Part shown: positions 25,749-33,723 of the stretch, piece after piece
How the letters are laid out: every line of letters begins with the position of its first letter
How positions within the stretch are numbered: the stretch's first letter is position 1
DNA from: Streptomyces himalayensis subsp. himalayensis
GTDB taxonomy: Bacteria > Actinomycetota > Actinomycetes > Streptomycetales > Streptomycetaceae
Assembly: GCF_013778455.1 (NCBI RefSeq)
Contig: NZ_JACEHE010000019.1
Span: forward strand, 110,083-174,082
Direction of reading: 5' to 3'
Length of the DNA stretch: 64,000 bases
Made by a program: the position numbers and the translations under genes
Notes under the pieces: generated by a model
What the model was told of the DNA's origin: nothing
The model's input: the letters and a program-made list of their open reading frames with translations, nothing else
The model's database searches: none

Positions 25749-26729
25749 ATGACCTGGCTGATCACCGGCGGGGCCGGCTACATCGGGGCGCACGTCGTCC
25801 GCGCCATGACCGAGGCCGGCGAGTCGGCCGTGGTCTACGACGACCTGTCCACCGGAATCGCCGAGCGCGTCCCCGACGGCGTACCCCTCGTCATCGGCTC
25901 GACCCTGGACCCCGAGCTGCTGGACCGGACACTCACCGAGCACGGCATCACCGGCGTCGTGCACCTGGCGGCGAAGAAGCAGGTGGGCGAGTCGGTGGAC
26001 GAGCCGCTGCGCTACTACCACGAGAACGTGGAGGGCCTGCGGGTCCTGCTGGAGGCCGTGGTGGCCGCATCCGTCCCGTCGTTCGTGTTCTCCTCGTCCG
26101 CCGCGGTGTACGGGATGCCGGACGTGGACCTGGTGACCGAGGAGACACCGTGCCTCCCGATGAGCCCGTACGGCGAGACGAAGCTGGCGGGCGAGTGGCT
26201 GGTGCGTGCGGCGGGCCGCGCCCACGGGCTGGCGACGGCGTCGTTGCGCTACTTCAACGTGGCAGGCGCAGCGGCACCCGAACTGGCCGACGTGGGCGTC
26301 TTCAACGTCGTGCCGATGGTCTTCGAGAAGCTGACGGAAGGCGCAGCGCCACGCATCTTCGGTGCGGACTACGCGACGCCGGACGGAACATGCGTACGCG
26401 ACTACATCCACGTGGTGGACCTGGCCGAGGCCCATGTGGCCACGGCCCGCCGCCTGGCCGCCGCCCCCGGGACGGATCTGACCCTCAACATCGGCCGGGG
26501 CGAGGGTGTCTCGGTCCGCGAGATGATCGACCGGATCAACGAGGTGACGGGATACGAGACCCCGCCGACCGTGACGGCGCGCCGCCCCGGCGACCCGGCG
26601 CGGGTCGTCGCCTCCGCCGACCGCATCGCAGCGGAACTGGGCTGGAAGGCGAAGCACGACGTAGAGGACATGATCACGTCGGCGTGGGAGGGATGGGTAC
26701 GGCTGCATCCGGAGGCGGGCCGCAACTAG
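25749..26729 (+). CDS. galE: UDP-glucose 4-epimerase
   Basis: Interconverts UDP-glucose and UDP-galactose. It is a 326-residue extended short-chain dehydrogenase with TGGAGYIGAHVVRAM at the N-terminus, HLAAKKQVGESVDEPLRYY, SSSAAVYGMPD, the catalytic YGETK, LRYFNVAGAA and DGTCVRDYIHVVDLA, all standard for GalE. The ATG follows CAGGTGACCATCGACC. Its position behind glycosyltransferase genes suggests it supplies UDP-galactose for the polymer rather than galactose catabolism. UDP-GlcNAc epimerase activity is possible. Confidence 0.88.
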   Translation: MTWLITGGAGYIGAHVVRAMTEAGESAVVYDDLSTGIAERVPDGVPLVIGSTLDPELLDRTLTEHGITGVVHLAAKKQVGESVDEPLRYYHENVEGLRVLLEAVVAASVPSFVFSSSAAVYGMPDVDLVTEETPCLPMSPYGETKLAGEWLVRAAGRAHGLATASLRYFNVAGAAAPELADVGVFNVVPMVFEKLTEGAAPRIFGADYATPDGTCVRDYIHVVDLAEAHVATARRLAAAPGTDLTLNIGRGEGVSVREMIDRINEVTGYETPPTVTARRPGDPARVVASADRIAAELGWKAKHDVEDMITSAWEGWVRLHPEAGRN

Positions 26730-26800
26730 GCCCTGTCCGCCCAGAACTCAGCGGGAACAACGAACCAGCGGGAACACCCTGAACCAGGCTCCCCGTAGGC

Positions 26801-27412
26801 TCACAGCGCGCGCAACGCCGCCGCCGTGGCCCCCGTCAAACTCGCCAGATAGCCCTTGGACAGGTCGCCCCTGACGACCACGGCCCGCCAGTACAACGGG
26901 CCGGAGATCAGGTCGAGGGCGAGGTCCTCGTCGACATCCTCACGGAGTTCGCCGCGGGCGGCCGCCGAGCGGAGGATGCCGCTCGCCACTCCGTGCTGCC
27001 CCTCGCGGAGCGCCTTCTGCATGGCCTGCGCGATGTCGGGATTGCGCGCCGCCTCCGCCTGGAGATCCGGGATGATCTGCGAGGCCACGGGGTGGCGCAG
27101 GGCGCGCGACGTCACCTCGTACAGCAGGCGCAGGTCGCCCTCGAGCGACCCCGTGTCCGGCATCGGCAGACCCTGCACCGCCACCGCCGAGACCAGGTCC
27201 AGTACGAGGTGCAGTTTGGAGCGCCAGCGCCGGTAGACGGCGGTCTTGCCGACGCCCGCGCGGCGCGCGATGCCCTCGATGGACATACGGGCGTAGCCCA
27301 CCGCTGCCAGCTCCTCGAAGACGGCGGCTCGGATGGCCTCCGTCACATCCTCGCGGAGCACGGCCGCCCCGGCTGGGGCTCTGCGGCGCTGCTGGGCGTC
27401 GTTCGTCGTCAT
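26801..27412 (-). CDS. TetR-family transcriptional regulator
   Basis: About 203 residues. The N-terminal HTH is intact (AAVFEELAAVGYARMSIEGI; ARRAGVGKTAVYRRWRSK), with a TetR_C-type ligand domain behind it (IPDLQAEAARNPDIAQAM). I prefer ATG 27412 over an ATG four codons upstream. Two copies of a 15-bp dyad lie just before the start, suggesting autoregulation. It is divergent from the TagG/TagH exporter genes and convergent with galE, so it could control wall-polymer export. The ligand is unknown. Confidence 0.85.
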   Translation of the reverse strand: MTTNDAQQRRRAPAGAAVLREDVTEAIRAAVFEELAAVGYARMSIEGIARRAGVGKTAVYRRWRSKLHLVLDLVSAVAVQGLPMPDTGSLEGDLRLLYEVTSRALRHPVASQIIPDLQAEAARNPDIAQAMQKALREGQHGVASGILRSAAARGELREDVDEDLALDLISGPLYWRAVVVRGDLSKGYLASLTGATAAALRAL

Positions 27413-27428
27413 ACAGACCAGCATAGGA

Positions 27429-27492
27429 CGTTACGACGAAACGGTTGCGTTCCGACGTAAGAGCGTCCTACTCTCGGCGTTACGACGAAACG
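27429..27492. promoter_or_regulatory. Twin TetR operator candidates
   Basis: CGTTACGACGAAACG occurs at 27429-27443 and 27478-27492. Each is an imperfect dyad of form CGTTnCGnCGnAACG with one mismatched pair. The conserved block extends about 14 bases further (GGT..CGT.CCGACGT), so the two form a direct repeat 49 bp apart. They lie between the TetR start and the divergent exporter operon. Confidence 0.6.
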
Positions 27493-27628
27493 GTCCCGTC
27501 CCGACGTCTTATGTGGTCGTGTGGTCCCGACGTCTTGTCCCGTCCCGACAGGCGTCCCGTCCCGACGCGGCCATCTCGATCGGTCGTACGCGCCTCAGCC
27601 TCCCTGACACCCGAGTGAAAGCAGCGAC

Positions 27629-28564
27629 GTGAGTCAGGTCCTCGATGCCACCCCCCAGCCAGCACCCCGGACGGCGCCCCCCACAGCGCAGCCGGCCGAA
27701 GACGCCGCCGCCCTCGCCGCCCGCTACGGCCTGACCGTCAGCGGCGCGCGCCCCTCGCTGTCCGCCTACGTCCGCCAGCTGTGGGCCCGGCGGCACTTCA
27801 TCGCAGCGTTCGCCACCGCCAAGCTCACCGCCCAGTACAGCCAGGCGAAGCTGGGCCAGCTCTGGCAGGTCATGACGCCCCTGCTGAACGCGGCGGTCTA
27901 CTACTTCATCTTCGGCGTGCTGATGAACACCAAGCACGGCGTCCCGGACTACGTCCCGTTCCTGGTCACCGGCGTCTTCGTGTTCACGTTCACGCAGAGC
28001 TCCGTGATGACCGGCACCCGTGCGATCTCCGGCAGCCTCGGCCTCGTACGCGCCCTGCACTTCCCGCGGGCGGCGCTGCCGATCTCGTACTGCCTACAGC
28101 AGCTCCAGCAGCTGCTGTTCTCCATGTGCGCACTGGTCGTGATCCTGCTCGTCTTCGGTGTGCCGCCGACCCTGTCCTGGGTGCTGGTGATCCCCGTTCT
28201 GCTGCTGCAGTTCACCTTCAACACCGGCCTTGCGCTGATCATGGCCCGCATGGGCAGCAAGACCCCGGACATCGCCCAGCTGATGCCGTTCGTGCTGCGC
28301 ACCTGGATGTACGTGTCCGGTGTGATGTGGAGCATCGACCACGTACTCAGCCGCACGAACCTGCCGGACGCCGTGCGCGTCGTGCTCGAGGCGAATCCGG
28401 CGGCCATCTACATCGACCTCATGCGGTTCGCGCTCATCGACAGCTTCCATGCGAGCCAGCTCCCCGACCATGTGTGGGCCTGGGCCCTGGGCTGGGCGCT
28501 GCTCGCGGGCGTCGGCGGATTCATCTACTTCTGGCAGGCAGAGGAGCAGTACGGCCGTGGCTGA
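27629..28564 (+). CDS. ABC transporter permease for polysaccharide/teichoic acid export (TagG/Wzm-like)
   Basis: A 311-residue ABC-2 family permease. A hydrophilic N-terminal stretch of about 50 residues precedes AYVRQLWARRHFIAAFATAK and YSQAKLGQLWQVMTPLLNA, the amphipathic entry typical of Wzm/TagG proteins. Six membrane segments follow, with the usual YVSGVMWSIDHV and LEANPAAIYIDLMRFAL near the end. The GTG start lacks a strong ribosome binding site. The stop overlaps the ATPase gene. With it, the protein should export an undecaprenyl-linked polymer through the membrane. Confidence 0.9.
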   Translation: MSQVLDATPQPAPRTAPPTAQPAEDAAALAARYGLTVSGARPSLSAYVRQLWARRHFIAAFATAKLTAQYSQAKLGQLWQVMTPLLNAAVYYFIFGVLMNTKHGVPDYVPFLVTGVFVFTFTQSSVMTGTRAISGSLGLVRALHFPRAALPISYCLQQLQQLLFSMCALVVILLVFGVPPTLSWVLVIPVLLLQFTFNTGLALIMARMGSKTPDIAQLMPFVLRTWMYVSGVMWSIDHVLSRTNLPDAVRVVLEANPAAIYIDLMRFALIDSFHASQLPDHVWAWALGWALLAGVGGFIYFWQAEEQYGRG

Positions 28565-29507
28565 GACACCCGACACCGCACCCGACACCCCCCGCGACAC
28601 CACCGGCGCCGCCGGAACCTCGGCAACCGCCGGCGCCGACCCCGGCGAGTCCCCCGTCCCCACCGTCGTCGTAGACCGCGTCGACGTCGTCTACCGCGTC
28701 AACGGCGTGAGCGGCGGCCGCGGCACCGCCACCGCCGCGCTGAGCCGGATCCTGCGGCCCGGCCGGGCGGCCAAGGCCGCGGGCGTCCGCACGGTGCACG
28801 CGGTCAGGGGCGTCTCCTTCACCGCCTACAAGGGCGAGGCCATCGGCCTGATCGGCACCAACGGCTCGGGCAAGTCCACGCTGCTCAAGGCCGTCGCGGG
28901 ACTGCTGCCCGTGGAGAACGGGCGGATCTACACCCACGGCCAGCCCTCGCTGCTCGGTGTGAACGCGGCCCTGATGAACGACCTGACCGGCGAGCGGAAC
29001 ATCCATCTCGGCGGGCTGGCCATGGGCATGTCCCGCGAGGAGGTCCGCGAGCGCTACGAGGAGATCGTCGACTTCTCGGGCATCAACGAGAAGGGCGACT
29101 TCATCACCCTTCCGATGCGTACGTACTCCTCCGGCATGGCGGCCCGGCTGCGCTTCTCCATCGCCGCCGCCAAGGACCACGACGTCCTGCTGATCGACGA
29201 GGCGCTGGCCACCGGCGACCGCTCGTTCCAGAAGCGCTCCGAGGCCCGCATCCGCGAGCTGCGCAAGCACGCCGGAACGGTCTTCCTCGTCAGCCACAAC
29301 AACAAGTCCATCCGCGACACCTGCGACCGCGTGCTCTGGCTGGAACGCGGCCAGCTGCGCATGGACGGGCCGACGGAGGAGGTGCTCGAGGAGTACGAAG
29401 CCTTCACCGGCGGCAGCAGCGGCACCGGCGGCAAGAAGCCCAGCGCCAAGAAGCCCAGCGGCAAGAAGGCGGCCTCGGCGAAGCCCAAGATCCCTCTTCC
29501 CTCCTGA
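28557..29507 (+). CDS. ABC transporter ATP-binding protein (TagH/Wzt-like)
   Basis: A 316-residue ATPase. Walker A GLIGTNGSGKSTLLKAVAGL, the signature YSSGMAARLRFSIAAAK and Walker B DVLLIDEALATGDRSFQK are intact, and VHAVRGVSFTAYKGEA is typical of polysaccharide exporters. The N-terminus (about 35 residues) is Pro/Thr-rich. The C-terminus is a Lys-rich tail (KKPSAKKPSGKKAASAKPK) instead of a Wzt substrate-binding domain. The GTG at 28557 overlaps the permease stop by 8 bases and has GAGGAG in front of it. The upstream continuation of the frame lies within the permease gene and is not used. Confidence 0.93.
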   Translation: MAETPDTAPDTPRDTTGAAGTSATAGADPGESPVPTVVVDRVDVVYRVNGVSGGRGTATAALSRILRPGRAAKAAGVRTVHAVRGVSFTAYKGEAIGLIGTNGSGKSTLLKAVAGLLPVENGRIYTHGQPSLLGVNAALMNDLTGERNIHLGGLAMGMSREEVRERYEEIVDFSGINEKGDFITLPMRTYSSGMAARLRFSIAAAKDHDVLLIDEALATGDRSFQKRSEARIRELRKHAGTVFLVSHNNKSIRDTCDRVLWLERGQLRMDGPTEEVLEEYEAFTGGSSGTGGKKPSAKKPSGKKAASAKPKIPLPS

Positions 29508-29578
29508 GGCATCCCCTGAGGCATCCTCCTGAGCCATCCCCCTGAGTCATCCTCCTAAGGGCATCCTCCTGAGGCTCG
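29503..29578. repeat. Six 13-bp tandem repeats (CCTGAGGCATCCT)
   Basis: Units begin at about 29503, 29515, 29528, 29541, 29554 and 29568 with one or two changes each. The first unit overlaps the ATPase stop codon, and the array ends about 125 bases before the TagF-like gene. It may be slippage DNA. No strong terminator stem was found. Confidence 0.8.
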
Positions 29579-29704
29579 GTCTCGAGACTTCCGCCCGTGA
29601 CTCCCGTCCCGAGACCCAACCGTACGTATCCCTTTTGTCGCATCAAGCGATGACTTATTACGCTATGGAGAGCTCGCGGTACCGCTCGAGGGCAAGGAGT
29701 CCGT

Positions 29705-31984
29705 GTGCAGCCAAGCCTGAGCGTCATCGTGTACGGACGTAACGTCCAGGGGCATCTCGACGAGTCCCTGGACGCTATCTGCCTGGACGACCCCGGCGCC
29801 GACGTCGAGGTGATCGTCGCGGCGGTCGGCCCCTCCGCCCAGCGGGTCGCGGAGGTCCACGCCGCCCGCGACCCCCGCATCGTCCCCGTCGCCCTCCCCC
29901 AGGACACGACCGACGCGGCAGCGCGGGCGGCGGGAGCCGAGCAGGCCACCGGCCGCTGGCTGCAGTTCGTGCGAAGCAAGGACGCCCTGCCTCCGGGGGC
30001 TCAGCGTGCCGTTGCCGAACACACGGGCGGCCTCCCCGACTCGGTGGACGTCCTGCTCTTCGACCACGTCCGCTCGACCTGGAACAGCCAGGGGGCAGCC
30101 GGGCGGGACAGCCGGGTCCTGGCCAAGGCAGGCCCCGCACCCGTCGCCCTCACGGACTTCCCGGGCCTGTTGCGGGTCGCACCGCTGCTGGGGAACCGGG
30201 CGCTGCGCGCGGAGTTCTGGCACGCGCACGCCGCCGAGTTCCGCGCGCCGGACCCGAGCGGACCCCACGGGGCCGGCCCCGAACCCCCCACCGACGACGA
30301 GCTTTTCGCCGCGTACGCCACACTGCTGTGCTCCACGGCCGTCGCCTGCTTCGGCCACGTATGCCTGGACCACCGGCAGTTGAGGCCCGCGAGTCTGCCG
30401 CCGCCCACTCCCGAGGAGTTGTACGCGCAGATCGGCCAGTACGAGGACGTACAGCGGCTCATGGCCGTTTCCGGGGCGCCCGCCGCGCTGCGCGCCACCG
30501 TCTACGACGTGATGGTCTCCGAGTGGCTGCGGATCATCGCGCGAGGCGGACTGTCGGAGCCGCTCGTACGGGAGTTCTTCCATCGCGCCTCACGGGCCGC
30601 GGTCGCCTGGCGCCCGGAGGGCCATGCCCGCCCCGCGGGACTGGGCGGCGTCCAGCGCTCGCTCCTCGAACAGGACGCATACGTCAAGTACCGCCTGCTG
30701 CAGGCCGCCAACCACCGGCAGCACAAGGCCAGATCAGCGCTCGCGACGCGAAAGCGCAAGGTCAGGGCCAAGGTCGGCGCCAGGGTCCGCGACTTCCGCT
30801 ACCACCGCGAACTCCGCCGCCCCGTCGACCCCTGCCTCGCCGTCTTCTCGGCGTACTGGGACCGCGGCGTGGCCTGTAATCCCGCGGCGATCGCCGCCGA
30901 ACTCGCCAGGCTCGCCCCGCACATCTACCCGGTGTGGACGGTCTCCGCCGCGAGGGCGCCGCTGGTGCCACCCGGCACCGACCATGTCGTGGCCGGCACC
31001 CGGCGCTACTGGGAGGTCATGGCCCGCGCCAGGTACTTCGTCAACAACGTCAACTTCCCGGGCGCCGTGGTGAAGCGCCCCGAGGCCGTCCACGTCATGA
31101 CCCACCACGGCACCCCGCTCAAGCGCATGGGCCTGGACCAGCGGGAGTATCCGGCGGTCTCCAAGGGCTTCAACTTCCGGGGCCTGCTGGCCCGTGTCGA
31201 CAAGTGGGACTACAGCGTCTCGGCGAACAGCCACTCCACGGAAGTGTGGGAGCACGCCTATCCCGCGCACTACACATCCCTCGACTACGGCTATCCGCGC
31301 AACGACGTCTTCTACCGGGCCGGCGCCGACGACATCCTCGCGATCCGCGAGAAACTGGGCATCGCGCCCGGCAGGACGGCGATCCTGTACGCGCCCACGC
31401 ACCGCGACTACGAGGCCACCTGGACTCCGCGTCTGGACCTCGCCTCGCTGGCCGAACGGCTCGGCGAGGACACCGTGCTCCTGGTGCGCGGCCACTACTT
31501 CTACAGCGGCGCCGCGGCCCCGCCGGCCTGGCTGCGCAGAAGCGGCCGGATCATCGACGTGTCGTCGTACGACCCGGTGGAGGAGCTGGCGCTCGCCTCG
31601 GACGCGATGGTCACGGACTACTCGTCGATCATGTTCGACTACGCCAACCTGGACCGCCCGATCGTCGTGTACGCGGACGACTGGGAGACGTACGCGAAGA
31701 CCCGCGGTGTCTACTTCGACCTGATGGAGGAGGCGCCCGGCCGGATCGCCCGCACCCAGGACGAGCTGGCGGAGATCTTCACCTCGGGCGCCTGGCGCGA
31801 CGAGACCGCCGCGAAGGCGCGGGCCGCGTTCCGCCGCCGCTTCTGCGAGTTCGACGACGGGCACGCCGCGGAGCGGGTCGTACGCCGGGTCTTCCTCGGC
31901 GAGAGCGAGGAGTCGCTGCCGCCGGTCGTGCCCATCGACGAGCGCACGCCCGCGCCGACCCCTGAGGAGGCCGCACCCCGATGA
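29705..31984 (+). CDS. TagF-like CDP-glycerol glycerophosphotransferase with GT2-like N-terminal domain
   Basis: A 759-residue protein that should polymerise or prime a glycerol- or polyol-phosphate chain on the cytoplasmic membrane face. Residues of about 365-740 form the transferase: VMTHHGTPLKRMGLDQREYP (about 463), SVSANSHSTEVWEHAYP, YGYPRNDVFY, ILYAPTHRDYEATW, LLVRGHYFYSG and TDYSSIMFDYANLDRPIVVY (about 636). Residues 1-330 begin LSVIVYGRNVQGHLDESLDA and look like a degenerate GT2 domain without the DxD motif. The GTG start follows GCAAGGAGTCC. The stop overlaps the next GT2 start (ATGA). It lies directly behind the TagG/TagH-like exporter. Confidence 0.9.
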   Translation: MQPSLSVIVYGRNVQGHLDESLDAICLDDPGADVEVIVAAVGPSAQRVAEVHAARDPRIVPVALPQDTTDAAARAAGAEQATGRWLQFVRSKDALPPGAQRAVAEHTGGLPDSVDVLLFDHVRSTWNSQGAAGRDSRVLAKAGPAPVALTDFPGLLRVAPLLGNRALRAEFWHAHAAEFRAPDPSGPHGAGPEPPTDDELFAAYATLLCSTAVACFGHVCLDHRQLRPASLPPPTPEELYAQIGQYEDVQRLMAVSGAPAALRATVYDVMVSEWLRIIARGGLSEPLVREFFHRASRAAVAWRPEGHARPAGLGGVQRSLLEQDAYVKYRLLQAANHRQHKARSALATRKRKVRAKVGARVRDFRYHRELRRPVDPCLAVFSAYWDRGVACNPAAIAAELARLAPHIYPVWTVSAARAPLVPPGTDHVVAGTRRYWEVMARARYFVNNVNFPGAVVKRPEAVHVMTHHGTPLKRMGLDQREYPAVSKGFNFRGLLARVDKWDYSVSANSHSTEVWEHAYPAHYTSLDYGYPRNDVFYRAGADDILAIREKLGIAPGRTAILYAPTHRDYEATWTPRLDLASLAERLGEDTVLLVRGHYFYSGAAAPPAWLRRSGRIIDVSSYDPVEELALASDAMVTDYSSIMFDYANLDRPIVVYADDWETYAKTRGVYFDLMEEAPGRIARTQDELAEIFTSGAWRDETAAKARAAFRRRFCEFDDGHAAERVVRRVFLGESEESLPPVVPIDERTPAPTPEEAAPR

Positions 31985-33693
31985 GCCCCCACCCGAGCCC
32001 TTCACCCCTGTCGGCCCCTGCGGCAGCGCCCGATGCGACCGTCGTCGTCATCGTCTACAACGACGCGGAGCGGCTGCCGCGCGCCGTCGCCTCGGCGCGC
32101 CGCCAGACGCACGCGAACATCGAGATCGTCATCAGCGACGACCACTCGACGGACCGCACCCCCGAGGTGGCGCGCACCCTTGCCGCCGAGGACGACCGCA
32201 TCATCAGTCTGCGGCTTCCGGAGAACAGCGGCGGCTGCAGCGCACCGCGCAACCGCGCGCTCGACGTCGCCCGCGCCCCGTATGTGATGTTCCTCGACAG
32301 CGACGACGAACTCACCGACGACGCCGTCGAATTGCTCCTCGCCGCGCACCGCGAACGCGACATCGACTTCGCGATGGGCGCGGTCCAGCGGATCCGGGTC
32401 GACACCGGCTCCAAGTCGACCTGGATGCCCCGTCTGGTCGCCGAACGGCGGACGGTGCCCGGCATCGAGGCCGAACCCCGGCTGTTCTTCGAGCACTTGT
32501 CGACCAGCAAGATGTACGCGCGCGCCTTCCTGGACCGGCACGGGCTGCGCTTCCCCGAGGGCATCCACTACGAGGACCAGCTGTTCTCCGCGCAGGCGTA
32601 CTGCCTGGCCGAGTCCTTCACGATCGTCCCGGAGCCGGTCTACCGCTGGTACATAGATCCGTACGCCGACGCCGAAGCCGCCTCGATATCCAACCAGCGG
32701 CACATGCTCGCCAATGTCCGGGACCGGATACACGTCCAGACCCTGATCGACGACTTCCTCGTCGAGAGCGGGCACGAGGCCGTCCGCGAGGACAAGGACC
32801 ACAAGTTCCTCAAGCACGACTTCCGTATGTACGCGGGCGACCTGCCGTACCGCGACGAGGAGTGGCTGGCCGGCTTCGCGGAGATCGTCAACCCGTATCT
32901 CGCGACGCTCGCGCCGGGCGCGTACGAGCGGCTGCCGCGCGACGAACGGGTGGTCCTCCAGCTCGTACGCGAAGGACGCCTCGCCGACGCCCGGCTCGCC
33001 GCCCGGGGCCTCGGCCACGGCGTGGCGCCACGCGCGGTCACCGCCGATGAGGCGGGGCGGATCTACTGGGGCGAGCAGGTGCCCGACACCGAGTCCGGGC
33101 GGCACGAACTCGACCTCACCGACCAAGGGCTGGAGGCCCGGCCCTTCCAGAGCGCGCGGTTCCGCCACGAGATCACGGAGGTCACAGTTGTGGAGCGCGG
33201 GCCTGGCGTCTGCGTCGACCTGCGGATCCGCACCTACGATCCGGGGCTGCGGCTTCCCGTCGGCCCGCACATCGCGGCCCTCGCCGTCACCCCCGGACGC
33301 CGCCGGCTGACCACGCCGTTCCGCCTGGACCCGGTGCGGCCCGGCGTCTTCGAGGGCGGCGTGCGTCTGGACCTGTCCGCCGCCACCCTGCCCGTGCACG
33401 GCTTCGACGGCGTCCGCCACCCGGTGCTGCAACTCGAGCAGCAGCGGCAGCGCAACACCGGACTGCTGCTCGCCCCGCTCTCCTTCCCTGCGATGACCGC
33501 CCGCGTCGACTACCGGCGGGGAGGCGCCCCGCATCGGGTGACGGTCGAGCCGGAGGGCCGGGGCGCCGGACGGCTGCAGATCCGCTGGAAACCCCTCGGC
33601 CTCACCGCACACGTCGTGCGGCCGCTGGCACGGCGGGCCGCGAGGACGCGGGTGTGCCAGGCTGCTCGGACGGTCGCCAGGGCGTTGGCCTGA
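31981..33693 (+). CDS. GT2 glycosyltransferase with C-terminal accessory region
   Basis: A 570-residue protein coupled by ATGA to the TagF-like gene. The GT-A domain carries TVVVIVYNDAERLPRAVASA, SDDHSTDRTPEVART, NSGGCSAPRNRALDVARAPY and VMFLDSDDELTDDAVELL. HLSTSKMYARAFLDRHGLRF and IHYEDQLFSAQAY complete it. The C-terminal 300 residues include a beta-rich module from about residue 355. It is most similar within the window to the protein at 24005. It probably adds a sugar to the polymer made by the neighbouring transferase. Which sugar is unknown. Confidence 0.83.
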   Translation: MSPHPSPSPLSAPAAAPDATVVVIVYNDAERLPRAVASARRQTHANIEIVISDDHSTDRTPEVARTLAAEDDRIISLRLPENSGGCSAPRNRALDVARAPYVMFLDSDDELTDDAVELLLAAHRERDIDFAMGAVQRIRVDTGSKSTWMPRLVAERRTVPGIEAEPRLFFEHLSTSKMYARAFLDRHGLRFPEGIHYEDQLFSAQAYCLAESFTIVPEPVYRWYIDPYADAEAASISNQRHMLANVRDRIHVQTLIDDFLVESGHEAVREDKDHKFLKHDFRMYAGDLPYRDEEWLAGFAEIVNPYLATLAPGAYERLPRDERVVLQLVREGRLADARLAARGLGHGVAPRAVTADEAGRIYWGEQVPDTESGRHELDLTDQGLEARPFQSARFRHEITEVTVVERGPGVCVDLRIRTYDPGLRLPVGPHIAALAVTPGRRRLTTPFRLDPVRPGVFEGGVRLDLSAATLPVHGFDGVRHPVLQLEQQRQRNTGLLLAPLSFPAMTARVDYRRGGAPHRVTVEPEGRGAGRLQIRWKPLGLTAHVVRPLARRAARTRVCQAARTVARALA

Positions 33694-33723
33694 GGGCGTC
33701 CGGCACGGTACGTACGGGACGGC

